Source: Treponema sp. UBA3649 (GTDB lineage: Bacteria > Spirochaetota > Spirochaetia > Treponematales > Treponemataceae). From it: DNA of 24,380 nucleotides. Numbering within the stretch: position 1 is the stretch's first letter; every line of letters begins with the position of its first letter. The translations under genes and the position numbers were made by a program. Shown piece by piece: positions 1 through 8,331 of this stretch. Below the pieces are notes generated by a model that saw only the letters and a program-made list of their open reading frames with translations, did no database searches and was not told the origin of the DNA. The DNA lies in contig DFKI01000138.1 of the NCBI GenBank assembly GCA_002373325.1, positions 1 through 24,380 of the forward strand, read 5' to 3'.

Positions 1-1867
1 TCGTGTTGTGGCACTCCGGGAATCCTGAGCAGGCAAGGAAGTAACCGAAGCGTCCCAATTTTTTTACCATAGGCTTTCCGCACTTGTCGCAAACTTCGGA
101 TGTCACTTCGTCAAGGGAGCCCTTGAGACTTTCCTGTGTGTCCATCACCTGTCCCACGCGGTCAATGAAGGGACCGTAGAATTCTCCGATCATTTTGTTC
201 CATACAAGGCTGTTCTGCTCAATGCGGTCCAAATCATCCTCGACTTCGGAAGTGAATTTTTCGTTTATCACGTCGGGGAAAGAATCCACCAGAATCTTGC
301 AGATTGTCTTTCCGAGCTGGGTGGGCACAAGTTGCCTGTTCGTCCTCGTGATGTAGTACCGGTCAAGAAGCACGGAGATGATTGGCGCATAGGTTGAAGG
401 ACGACCGATTCCCTTTTCCTCAAGAGTCTTTACGATTGAAGCGTCGGTATAGCGGGCAGGTCCCTGGGTAAAATGCTGCTCAGGGTAGAACTTTCCGCTG
501 CTGATTTTTTCTCCCACCTTCAGAGACGGAAGACTTCCCGAAACCTCCTCCTTTGCCGAAAGAGTCTTGATTACGGAATAAAATCCCTTGTCAACGAGCT
601 TTGAGGCAGAGACACGGAACACAGCGTCCCCCGCAGTAATGTCCGCGCTGGTAGTCTTTGTCTTTGCGTTCACCATCTGGCTTGAGACAAAACGCTCCCA
701 GATGATTGAATAGAGCCGGAGCAAATCCCTTGAAAGATATTCCTTCATGCTGTCCGGAGTATATTTCACGTAGGTAGGCCTGATTGCCTCATGCGCGTCC
801 TGTGCTGATTTTCCCACGGCATACTCAATTTTTTCCGCCGGAAGCTGCTCAGGATAATTCTTTGAAATCCACGAGCGAACGTCATCAATCGCGGTCTGTG
901 AAATGCGGACAGAATCCGTCCTCATGTATGTGATAAGACCCACACGGGTAGATCCAATCTGTATGCCCTCGTAAAGCTGCTGTGCGAGCTGCATGGTCTT
1001 TTTCGACGTGAATCCCAATCTGTTCGCGGCCACCTGCTGAAGTTTGGACGTGGTAAACGGAGGCTTCGGCTTGACTGATTTTTCCGACTCCTTGATGTCC
1101 GTCACCGTGCACTCGCTGTCCTTGATTTTTTCAATTATGTCCTTCACCGACTGCTCGTTTTTAAGCTCAGGTTTCGAGCCCTTGTATGAGACCAACTGTG
1201 CCGTAAACTTCGACTTTCCCTTCACAAAATCGGCATCCAGGGTCCAGTACTCCTCGGGGATAAAATCCTCAACTTCCTGCTCCCTCTCGCACACAAGACG
1301 CAGGGCAACCGACTGAACACGTCCCGCGCTGAGTCCGTTCTTCACTTTCTTCCATAATAAAGGGCTCAGATTGTATCCCACCAGACGGTCCAGAACCCGG
1401 CGTGCTTTCTGTGCGTTCACCTTGGCCTCGTCTATGGTCCTCGGGTGCTTCACTGACTCCTTGATTGCGGTGGGAGTTATCTCATTAAAAACAATCCTTT
1501 TTATGGGAGCCTTGGTCTTTTCCGAAAGGGCGTTGTTCAAGTGCCATGCGATTGCCTCTCCCTCGCGGTCGTTATCAGATGCGAGCAAAATCTGTGTGGA
1601 AGCCTTCGCGTCCTTCTGCAGTTCCTTGAGCAGTTTTGCCCTTCCCCGCACGGTGATGTATTCCGGCTGGAACTCGTTGTTCACGTCTATCGCAATGCGG
1701 CTCTTCGGAAGGTCAATGAGATGTCCCATGGAAGCCTTCACCGTATATCCGTTTCCCAAATAATGCTCTATGGTCTTTGCCTTGGCGGGAGACTCCACAA
1801 TCACCAGCACGTTCTTTGCCTTGGATTTTGCAGTCTTGTCTGCCGTCTTCGTATTTGTACCTGCCAT
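1..1867 (-). CDS. topA: DNA topoisomerase I (type IA), C-terminus cut by window edge
   Basis: Type IA topoisomerase that relaxes negative supercoils by transient single-strand cleavage. About 622 residues are visible from the ATG at 1867. The Toprim domain is N-terminal, with Glu25 in the VES motif and the metal-binding DNDREGE motif at 98-104. The active-site motif is LITYMRTDS, with catalytic Tyr314. A four-cysteine zinc module (Cys593, 596, 613, 619) is just complete at the left edge; the family normally carries further C-terminal zinc ribbons, which would lie outside the window. The start is supported by a GAGG Shine-Dalgarno that overlaps the dprA stop codon, 10 nt upstream of the ATG. 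The first ~18 residues are Lys/Ala/Thr-rich and precede the VLVIVESPAKA core. It is the last visible gene of the long minus-strand run that starts at mraZ. Identification is very secure. Confidence 0.97.
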   Translation of the reverse strand, partial: MAGTNTKTADKTAKSKAKNVLVIVESPAKAKTIEHYLGNGYTVKASMGHLIDLPKSRIAIDVNNEFQPEYITVRGRAKLLKELQKDAKASTQILLASDNDREGEAIAWHLNNALSEKTKAPIKRIVFNEITPTAIKESVKHPRTIDEAKVNAQKARRVLDRLVGYNLSPLLWKKVKNGLSAGRVQSVALRLVCEREQEVEDFIPEEYWTLDADFVKGKSKFTAQLVSYKGSKPELKNEQSVKDIIEKIKDSECTVTDIKESEKSVKPKPPFTTSKLQQVAANRLGFTSKKTMQLAQQLYEGIQIGSTRVGLITYMRTDSVRISQTAIDDVRSWISKNYPEQLPAEKIEYAVGKSAQDAHEAIRPTYVKYTPDSMKEYLSRDLLRLYSIIWERFVSSQMVNAKTKTTSADITAGDAVFRVSASKLVDKGFYSVIKTLSAKEEVSGSLPSLKVGEKISSGKFYPEQHFTQGPARYTDASIVKTLEEKGIGRPSTYAPIISVLLDRYYITRTNRQLVPTQLGKTICKILVDSFPDVINEKFTSEVEDDLDRIEQNSLVWNKMIGEFYGPFIDRVGQVMDTQESLKGSLDEVTSEVCDKCGKPMVKKLGRFGYFLACSGFPECHNT

Positions 1868-1877
1868 AATGCAAACC

Positions 1878-2876
1878 TCAATCATTCAAGCTTGAATCAA
1901 AAAGATCCAGCTGTACATTCTTTATTTTATGGGTTCCCGGAGCCTCGTCCTTGAACCTCTTAAAATCCTCGTAAGCGGAAACTAGCGGAGCACCCGACTT
2001 GACGTAATCCTCAAAACTGTGCCTCAGCTTCATTTCGGCTGATTTTCCGCCCTTCACCCTCAAATCCCTTGCCACACTCTCGGAAACGCTTCTCGCCTCG
2101 TCGCAAAGTCCCGACTCATGAAAAACAACGTCCCGCCCGTAATCAAGCGCAAAATCCACGGTAATCAGGGCACCACTTCCAGGAGGAGCCTGGGTCACAA
2201 GCACACAGTCCGAAAGTCCGGCAATAATTCGGTTTCTTTGCACGAACCTCCATGCCTCGGAAGGAGTTCCCGGAACATACTCGCTCAAAAGAACTCCGCC
2301 AGACAAAAGTATTTTTTCCGCGAGCTTTCGATGCCCCCCAGGAACAACCGTATCTATGCCGCATGGAAGTACCGCAGCTGTTTTTCCACTGTCCACCGAA
2401 ACGACTCCCTTGTGCGCGAATGAATCCACTCCATAGGCAAGCCCGCTCACAACCGTAAGACCGTCCCTTGCAGCGTCCGAAGCAAAATCAAACGTGGCCT
2501 TGGCACATTCCCTGCAAACACGCCTGGTTCCCACGACAGAAACGCACTCACCCGAAAGGCACCCAATGTTTCCCCGATAAAAAATCATGTACGGAGAATC
2601 CGGCATCTCACGAAGAAGACTTGGATAATCCCCCTCATCATGGCGACACGAGCGTATTCCGAACTTTTCCATGATGGCAAGGCTTTTTTCCGCATTTCTC
2701 AACGCAGGTCCGCCGGTCCAGTCCTTCGAGCGCACTTCCCTTCCTATAATAGAAGAAAGTCCCTCACTAGAAAGTACAGCAAAATCGCCTTCACTGTCAA
2801 GTTCTTTCCGAACGAGAACCTTTTCCTTGAAAGAGAGAAACAAAACTGATGAAATCGCAATATCTAAAATATCCAC
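1878..2876 (-). CDS. dprA: DNA processing protein DprA/Smf
   Basis: DprA binds incoming single-stranded DNA and loads RecA in transformable bacteria; it is also widely kept in bacteria not known to be transformable. The protein is 332 aa. The Rossmann-type DNA-binding core is clear: VVGTRR near 115, the signature GLAYGVDSFAHKG at 145-157, GID near 173, RNRIIAGLS at 214-222, and a glycine-rich loop (PPGSGALITVDFAL) near 231. A weakly conserved ~60-residue N-terminal region precedes the core, and the C-terminal ~70 residues are not recognisable as the winged-helix domain found in some homologues. The start is a GTG with no good ribosome site before it, 12 nt after the TPR gene stop, so translation may be coupled. 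It sits between the TPR lipoprotein gene and topA; smf-topA adjacency is common in bacteria. No other competence gene is visible in the window. Confidence 0.93.
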   Translation of the reverse strand: MDILDIAISSVLFLSFKEKVLVRKELDSEGDFAVLSSEGLSSIIGREVRSKDWTGGPALRNAEKSLAIMEKFGIRSCRHDEGDYPSLLREMPDSPYMIFYRGNIGCLSGECVSVVGTRRVCRECAKATFDFASDAARDGLTVVSGLAYGVDSFAHKGVVSVDSGKTAAVLPCGIDTVVPGGHRKLAEKILLSGGVLLSEYVPGTPSEAWRFVQRNRIIAGLSDCVLVTQAPPGSGALITVDFALDYGRDVVFHESGLCDEARSVSESVARDLRVKGGKSAEMKLRHSFEDYVKSGAPLVSAYEDFKRFKDEAPGTHKIKNVQLDLFDSSLND

Positions 2877-2888
2877 GATTAAAAAGTA

Positions 2889-3635
2889 CTAATTTGAATA
2901 TTGAGCGTCAAGTACTTTTTTCTTATTTGCCTCCGCCTGAGCGACTTTCTCCGCATTCGGATTGATTTCTATGATTCTGTCGTAAAGTGCCACAGCCTTG
3001 TCAAATTCCATGTTTTCGTAATATGCCCGGGCAAGGACAAACATGCCGTCGGTATCCTTAATCTGCACGTTCATGTATTGTTCCAGATAAGGAATCGCTT
3101 TTTCAGATTCATTCAACTCAAACACGTACAAAACTCCAAGCCCGTAGAGTGCCCTGTAATAATTCGGATTGATTGCAATGGCACGAAGATATGCAGTCTC
3201 GCTTGCCCTCAGATATCGCTGCTTAACAACCGCCGCAGTACCGTCAGCCATAGCATTCCAGTCTTCCTTCGTATGTGAGATATATCCCGCGCAGACCGCA
3301 AGATAAAAATAAAGATTCGCGTTGTTCGGGTAGATTTCGACCGCCTGCTGAAAACACTCGTAGGCCTTTCCGTACTCCTGCTCGTCAAGATATCTGGTTC
3401 CGAGGATTTTCCACCACACGCCTTCCTGTGCCTGGGTAGTCGCAAGGTCTATGGCCCTCTTGTCATATTTTGCGATGGCATCCCGCAGCTCGTCTATTTT
3501 CGTGGGATTCTCGACCCCTTCCTCAAGCCGCTGCATTTTTTTTATTGTATTGTATGACTGGCCGCATGACGGAAAAAACATCGCAACAGCCGCCAGTGAA
3601 GAGGCAAAAATAAGTCCCTTTACAATTTTCTTCAT
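2889..3635 (-). CDS. TPR-repeat predicted lipoprotein
   Basis: A 248-aa protein with a Lys-containing N-terminus, a hydrophobic stretch (residues 8-21) and the sequence FFPSCG, so Cys24 is a plausible lipidation site under the relaxed spirochaete lipobox. The rest is helical, with tetratricopeptide-type units around residues 84-117 (YGKAYECFQQAVEIYPNNA), 147-180 (AYLRAIAINPNYYRALYGLG) and 205-238 (DKAVALYDRIIEINPNAE). TPR proteins are protein-interaction scaffolds, so a periplasmic role at the cell envelope is likely, but the partner is unknown. The ATG overlaps the recombinase stop codon (ATGA) and is preceded by GGAGGAAG at good spacing, so the start is firm. Its place in the division operon suggests a link to envelope growth; that is inference from context only. 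Confidence 0.85.
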   Translation of the reverse strand: MKKIVKGLIFASSLAAVAMFFPSCGQSYNTIKKMQRLEEGVENPTKIDELRDAIAKYDKRAIDLATTQAQEGVWWKILGTRYLDEQEYGKAYECFQQAVEIYPNNANLYFYLAVCAGYISHTKEDWNAMADGTAAVVKQRYLRASETAYLRAIAINPNYYRALYGLGVLYVFELNESEKAIPYLEQYMNVQIKDTDGMFVLARAYYENMEFDKAVALYDRIIEINPNAEKVAQAEANKKKVLDAQYSN

Positions 3636-4567
3636 AAATCACTTCCTCCAGACGGATTCTCACCGCCGTTCTTGTGCCCGGGAAAATATCCAGCATGATA
3701 CTCCCTGAGCTGCTCATCGTCTATATGTGTATAAATCTGGGTCGTAGCCAGATCTGAATGTCCCAAAAGCTCCTGCACCGACCTCAAATCGGCACCTCCT
3801 GAAAGCAGATGCGTCGCAAAAGAATGTCTCAAAGTATGCACCTTGGACACAACTCCGGTCTTGCTCTCAAGTACTTGAAAATTCTTCCAGATTCCCTTTC
3901 TGGAAAGTTTTTGTCCGCGGAAATTCACGAAAACCTCTTCTACGGTCTTTTTACCCACAAAAGCCGGTCTCACCTCAAAAATCCATTTTTTCAGCCATTC
4001 CGCAGCAATGTCCCCGAACGGAACCATCCGCTCCTTGTCACCCTTACCGCGCACGATTATAATCTGCTCGTCAAAATGCACGTTCGAAACCAAAAGTCCC
4101 GATGCCTCGCTGATTCTGAGTCCGCAGCCGTAAATCATCTCAAACAAAGCCCTGTCCCTGACCCCCAAAGGCTTGGTCGTGTCTATGGAAGACAAAAGTC
4201 CGTCCACCTCCTCAATGGAAAGCACCGACGGAAGATGCTGTGCCTGTTTCGGTCTCTCAAGCTCATAGGCAAAGTTGTCTGCCCAAACCCCGGTACGCTT
4301 CAGATACTTTCCGAACGAACGAAGGGCCGAAATGTCCTTGGAGACGGTTCTGGCAGAAGTACCCTGAGTCCTCCGCCATGCAAGGAATCCCAGAAGTTCC
4401 CTGTTTCCGGCATCTGAAAGGGATTTTCCCTCGGCATCGAGCCAGTTCAAAAATTCAAGACAGCTCAAACAATAGGTCTCCGCCGAGAGATCCGCCATGC
4501 GCTTCACAAGAATCAGATCGTCAAAATAGGAGCGTAAAACTGGGGGCCAAGCAGATTCATCCGCCAT
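3632..4567 (-). CDS. xerC: Tyrosine recombinase of the XerC/XerD/CodV type
   Basis: A 311-aa tyrosine recombinase. The N-terminal SAM-like core-binding domain covers about residues 8-95 and the catalytic domain about 110-290. All catalytic residues are present: Arg151 (CGLRISEA), Lys175 (GKGDKER), His244 and Arg247 (HTLRHSF), His270 (LLGHSD) and nucleophile Tyr279 (IYTHID). Length and domain layout match XerC/XerD, which resolve chromosome dimers at dif, rather than a phage integrase. XerC, XerD or a single XerH-like enzyme cannot be told apart from this window, so the symbol is provisional. The start lies one base after the ftsZ TGA, with GGAAG from the ftsZ 3' end as ribosome site. Co-transcription with ftsZ would tie dimer resolution to division; that is inference. 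The last ~20 residues (GHKNGGENPSGGSDL) are a Gly/Ser-rich tail. Confidence 0.92.
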   Translation of the reverse strand: MADESAWPPVLRSYFDDLILVKRMADLSAETYCLSCLEFLNWLDAEGKSLSDAGNRELLGFLAWRRTQGTSARTVSKDISALRSFGKYLKRTGVWADNFAYELERPKQAQHLPSVLSIEEVDGLLSSIDTTKPLGVRDRALFEMIYGCGLRISEASGLLVSNVHFDEQIIIVRGKGDKERMVPFGDIAAEWLKKWIFEVRPAFVGKKTVEEVFVNFRGQKLSRKGIWKNFQVLESKTGVVSKVHTLRHSFATHLLSGGADLRSVQELLGHSDLATTQIYTHIDDEQLREYHAGYFPGHKNGGENPSGGSDL

Positions 4568-4568
4568 C

Positions 4569-6089
4569 TCAGTCTTCCGTCAGCTTGATTGTCCGTGTCA
4601 GTTTCTTGGATTCCCTCACCACTGTAGGCGTATTCAAATCGAATTTGTCGCCATCATAGCTTTCACTGGGAGTGTATGGCTGCCGATTTTTCCTAAGCCC
4701 GCTGACCTTCGATCCGTATGTACCGACAAGGGAGACAGGAGCTTTCTCAACCGGCTCAGAATCCATGTCCTCAGAAACATCATCAGACAGAGAATCGGAA
4801 TCATCCTCGTAATAGTCCCCCGCCCCGACTGTGTTCATCATGGGACGCTGCGCTTGAGGTCTTGGTGGAGGTGTCATCTGTGCGTTTGAAGCATGACGTG
4901 GGGGAGCGACATCATCAAAGATATCGCTTGAACTCAGTTGAGACCCCATTCCTCTTCCGGAAAAAATCTCAGGCCTCGGCTCAGTTTTTTTCATTCCGGT
5001 CTGATTTCCACCCAAAACCCTGTCGAATTCATCCAGCGGCATGACGTTCCCGTTAGCGTTTTCAGCTCTTTCCTCAGCCTTCTCACGCTCCAGCTCCTCA
5101 TTTGACTTTTCGAATCCCGTCGCAATCACCGTGACAGAAACCTTGCCCCCCATGGATGGATCAAGCACCTGTCCCCAGAACAAGCTGAAATTCTTCGACG
5201 CAGAGGCGGAAATGGTCTTGATGACTTCCTCTACCTCCACCATGGCAAGATCTCCGTCGCTCGTTATGTTCACAAGGATGTATCTGGCTCCGTCAATGCT
5301 CCTGTTCTCAAGCATCGGATTCGAAATAGCCTTCTGGGCAGCCTCAACGGCACGGTTCTCACCCTCCGCGATTCCAACGCCAAGAATGGCCTCTCCTTTG
5401 TCTTTCATTACGGTCGTCATGTCGGCGAAATCACAGTTGACCTCACCCGGTTTCGTAATCAGCTCGGTGATACCCATCACACCCTGGCAAAGGACATCAT
5501 CTGCAAGACGGAAAGACTGCTTGTAAGAAAGCTTGCGGTCCGTACCAACAATTTTCATTATCTGCTGGTTCGGAATGACAATCAGGCTGTCAACGTTCTC
5601 TCGGAGCTTAGCCAGTCCTGTCATCGCATTCTCCATGCGCACGGGTCCCTCGAATCCAAACGGAGTCGTGACAACGGCAATTGTAAGTACATTAAGCTCG
5701 TGTGAAATTTTTGCCACGACGGGAGCCGAACCAGTTCCAGTTCCACCGCCCATTCCAGCCGTTATGATGACCATGTTTGCGCCGCTAATGGTCTCGCGGA
5801 TCAAATCCTCATCTTCCTTCGCCGCATTCTCGCCGACCTCGGGATTTCCGCCAGCACCAAGTCCGCCGGTCAGTTTTTGTCCGATGGGCAATCTTTTTCT
5901 TGCCTTTGAAACACCAAGAGCCTGCAAATCAGTGTTCATGACGATGCACTCGACGTCGCTCACACCAGCCTCTATCATGCGGTTCACAGCCATAGAACCA
6001 CCGCCGCCGCATCCGATTATCTTAATGACAGTGGGACCCGGCACCGTCAGCGATTCATTGGCATCCCGCTCAACTGTAAGTTCAATCAT
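4569..6089 (-). CDS. ftsZ: Cell division GTPase FtsZ
   Basis: Tubulin-like GTPase that polymerises into the division ring at midcell. The protein is 506 aa, longer than the usual ~380-400 because of an extended C-terminal linker. The tubulin signature GGGTGTG is at 114-120, the GCGGGGSMAV nucleotide loop at 26-35, and the T7-loop region NCDFADM at 218-224 keeps both aspartates needed for hydrolysis by the neighbouring subunit. The globular core ends with VTVIATGF at 319-326. A ~155-residue linker follows, rich in acidic residues, Pro and Gln. Near the end is FDLNTPTVVRESKKL (483-497), which aligns with the conserved C-terminal peptide that binds FtsA and other partners, then a short tail. The start is an ATG with GGGAGG 6 nt upstream. 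The gene has its own probable promoter in the 90-nt gap after ftsA. Confidence 0.98.
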   Translation of the reverse strand: MIELTVERDANESLTVPGPTVIKIIGCGGGGSMAVNRMIEAGVSDVECIVMNTDLQALGVSKARKRLPIGQKLTGGLGAGGNPEVGENAAKEDEDLIRETISGANMVIITAGMGGGTGTGSAPVVAKISHELNVLTIAVVTTPFGFEGPVRMENAMTGLAKLRENVDSLIVIPNQQIMKIVGTDRKLSYKQSFRLADDVLCQGVMGITELITKPGEVNCDFADMTTVMKDKGEAILGVGIAEGENRAVEAAQKAISNPMLENRSIDGARYILVNITSDGDLAMVEVEEVIKTISASASKNFSLFWGQVLDPSMGGKVSVTVIATGFEKSNEELEREKAEERAENANGNVMPLDEFDRVLGGNQTGMKKTEPRPEIFSGRGMGSQLSSSDIFDDVAPPRHASNAQMTPPPRPQAQRPMMNTVGAGDYYEDDSDSLSDDVSEDMDSEPVEKAPVSLVGTYGSKVSGLRKNRQPYTPSESYDGDKFDLNTPTVVRESKKLTRTIKLTED

Positions 6090-6156
6090 ATTTTTCCTCC
6101 CGACCCATTTTTTATTCGACAGACAGGAATATCCCCCTTCCCGAAAGTCGTCTCGA

Positions 6157-6162
6157 ATTATA
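6157..6162 (-). promoter_or_regulatory. Extended -10 promoter for ftsZ
   Basis: Reading the minus strand in the ftsA-ftsZ gap, a perfect TATAAT (6162 to 6157) is preceded by TGG, giving the TGnTATAAT extended -10 element. The best -35 hexamer at 17-nt spacing is TTTTAA, which is weak, as is usual for extended -10 promoters. The predicted start near 6150 gives a leader of about 60 nt ending in the GGGAGG ribosome site of ftsZ. Confidence 0.6.
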
Positions 6163-6179
6163 CCACCAAATTAAAAATA

Positions 6180-7445
6180 TTAAAAGAACTTTTGCCAAAT
6201 TTCTTTTATTTTATCACCTAAACTTACACCGCCCGTTCTCTCACGCTTTGAGTTAGCCGATTTTTTAACCTTGTTCTCGGAATTTTTCACCGAAACAACA
6301 AGTCCCACGGCAGTAGCAAAATCAGCCTTGCGGTACATAAACCCTGCGTCCCCGGGAAGACGACCGTAATCAGCACATTCCCCAAGCCGCACCGACTCCG
6401 TACCCCATACGTTCTGTGTCAGTGTACGGACACCCGGCATAAGAGAACCTCCGCCCGTAACGACAATGCTTCCGCTGAGTTCCTTTAGTCCGGAGTGCTT
6501 CACAATCTCATGGCGCACCATCCTCATAAGCTCCATCATTCGCGGTTGTATGATGGCACAAAGGTCGTATCTTGTGGTAAGCTCGGCAGGTCTTGATCCA
6601 ATCTCACGGATTATGACCTCCTCCTCGTCCTCGTTTCCCTCAATCCAGCAGCATCCGTACTGAACTTTGATTTCCTCCGCCACGGCCCTGGGGATTCCCT
6701 TCACCTGCGCGATGTCGCTCGTCACAAGATTTCCACCCACCGGAACCGACGTTATGTAGATTGGAGACCCGTTGTAGATTACCATGGCATCGGTACTGTC
6801 CGCACCAATGTCTATGAGTATGCTTCCAAGCTCCATTTCCTCCGTGTTCAGTGTGGCCTCTGCTTCTGCAAGGGTCTTCAGGTAGATTCCGTCAATGCCA
6901 AGTCCGGCCCTTGAAAGACACTCACCGATTGTGGCACAAGCTGTCTTTGAGGCAGTCACCATGAAAACCGACACGTCAAGCCTGACTCCGAGATTTCCCA
7001 AGGGTTCCTTGTAGCCGGAGATGTCGTCAATCTTGTATTCCTGAGTAATCGCGTGAAGAATCTGCTTGTCCATGGGTAAAGCGATGGCACATGCAGAGTC
7101 GATGGCATGTTTTTTCGTCTCGTTGGAAATCTCAAGCCGTCTGTTCCTGTTGGTAGTGTCCACCGGGATTCCACCGCTCGTGCAACGTCCCTCCACATGA
7201 GCTCCACCGATGGCTACATAGACACTGTGCACGTCCACACCCGCCATTACGGAAGCCTCGTCAACAGTCTCCTTTATTGCGGTCATTGCGGCACTGATAT
7301 TGACAATAACGCCCTTCTGCAGTCCCTTGTTGGACGGTCTTTTCGCCGCCCCGATTATCTGGAGATGCTCATCCTCGCCAATCTGCCCTATTACACAGCG
7401 TATGCAGCTAGTACCTATTTCAAGACCTACAATAATTCTACTCAA
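6180..7445 (-). CDS. ftsA: Cell division protein FtsA
   Basis: Actin-like ATPase that tethers FtsZ filaments to the membrane and recruits later divisome proteins. The protein is 421 aa, of normal length. Visible motifs are the phosphate-1 loop (GLEIGTSCIRCVIGQI, residues 7-22), the phosphate-2 region (ILIDIGADSTDAMVIYNG), the adenosine motif (VVTGGGSLMPGV) and a C-terminal amphipathic helix (SLGDKIKEIWQKFF), which is the expected membrane-targeting sequence. The start is TTG at 7445; no in-frame ATG fits better, and GGGGGA lies 5-6 nt upstream. The gene follows ftsQ by 22 nt and precedes ftsZ by 90 nt. The Lys/Ser/Arg-rich stretch just before the C-terminal helix is a linker. Confidence 0.96.
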   Translation of the reverse strand: MSRIIVGLEIGTSCIRCVIGQIGEDEHLQIIGAAKRPSNKGLQKGVIVNISAAMTAIKETVDEASVMAGVDVHSVYVAIGGAHVEGRCTSGGIPVDTTNRNRRLEISNETKKHAIDSACAIALPMDKQILHAITQEYKIDDISGYKEPLGNLGVRLDVSVFMVTASKTACATIGECLSRAGLGIDGIYLKTLAEAEATLNTEEMELGSILIDIGADSTDAMVIYNGSPIYITSVPVGGNLVTSDIAQVKGIPRAVAEEIKVQYGCCWIEGNEDEEEVIIREIGSRPAELTTRYDLCAIIQPRMMELMRMVRHEIVKHSGLKELSGSIVVTGGGSLMPGVRTLTQNVWGTESVRLGECADYGRLPGDAGFMYRKADFATAVGLVVSVKNSENKVKKSANSKRERTGGVSLGDKIKEIWQKFF

Positions 7446-7467
7446 AATATCCCCCGTTCAGCGCCGA

Positions 7468-8331
7468 TCAGCGTTTTCTGTAAGACACCGCCCCGTAACG
7501 GACATCGATTTCACTCACATCAGGTTCAATGGAATTCACGACATCCAGTGATACCATCATATACTTTAATGTCTCTTCGTTCAAGTTCTGGTCGGTCAAA
7601 ACTTTTACCTTACTGTGAATCGGATAGAGAATCAGCTCATATCCTCCGTATTCCTTGGGAACGACCTGTATTTCCGAAATAGCCGCAAAATAATTCTGTG
7701 GCAGCCTCCTGATTTGGTCAATCTGCTCCATGAGGGACCTGTACGTGTCGGGTATTCTCATCCCGGAATGCACACCTGTAACCGGAAGCCCCGAAATCAC
7801 CGGAATGGACGTGTCGTTAAGGACTGACGATGACTTTGATGTGTAGAGCACACCGTTTCTGTCAATCTGCACCAAGACGGCTTTTCCACCAGTATACACA
7901 AGTGTTTTCGCAACGGTCTCACGCTCCTTTATTTCTATTACAACACGGTCTGGGAAATGCTTGTCAACCGACACCTTCTCCACCTCAGGGATTGTACCGA
8001 ATGCGGTCGCTGCCTTGGACGCGTCGAAATTCATCCATGTGGACATGCCAAGAGAGTTTGCCTTCGCCGAAAGCTCCTCAATCGTCACGTTCTTCATCCC
8101 CCTGAACTGCATCTTCACGGAGGCAAGGGACGGAATGACCAGCGTGTAAAGGATTCCCTCGACAAGAACCAAAGCCGCGAGAATAATCACGATTATTTTC
8201 AGGACAGTCAGCTTTTTATCCTTCATCTTCGGTCTTTCCACAGAAGATGTTCTGCCAGCCTTTGACTGAGAAGAGTTTCCGAAATCTGTAAAAATTGTGA
8301 ACGGTACATCCGTATAAGCTGATTCCCTCAT
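7468..8331 (-). CDS. ftsQ: Divisome protein FtsQ/DivIB
   Basis: A bitopic membrane protein that links early and late division proteins in the periplasm. The 287-aa protein has a ~40-residue cytoplasmic N-terminus, one membrane segment (about 42-66, LKIIVIILAALVLVEGILYTL), then a POTRA-type domain (about 70-145, with FRGMKNVTIEEL and VEKVSVDKHFPDRVVIEIKER). A less conserved FtsQ beta domain follows, with the signature-like VLVQIDRNGVLY and IPVISGL. The ATG overlaps the ftsW stop (ATGA), supporting this start and translational coupling. Identification rests on topology, POTRA pattern and position between ftsW and ftsA; sequence conservation in this family is always low. Confidence 0.88.
   Translation of the reverse strand: MRESAYTDVPFTIFTDFGNSSQSKAGRTSSVERPKMKDKKLTVLKIIVIILAALVLVEGILYTLVIPSLASVKMQFRGMKNVTIEELSAKANSLGMSTWMNFDASKAATAFGTIPEVEKVSVDKHFPDRVVIEIKERETVAKTLVYTGGKAVLVQIDRNGVLYTSKSSSVLNDTSIPVISGLPVTGVHSGMRIPDTYRSLMEQIDQIRRLPQNYFAAISEIQVVPKEYGGYELILYPIHSKVKVLTDQNLNEETLKYMMVSLDVVNSIEPDVSEIDVRYGAVSYRKR

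Noticed and set aside
3632..4567. Phage or integron integrase, implying a mobile element
   Set aside because: Domain layout and position in the division operon match a Xer recombinase, and no att site, phage gene or compositional change is seen.
5041..6174. Plus-strand frames opposite ftsZ
   Set aside because: Shadows caused by codon bias of ftsZ; Ser/Pro-rich translations without any family motif.
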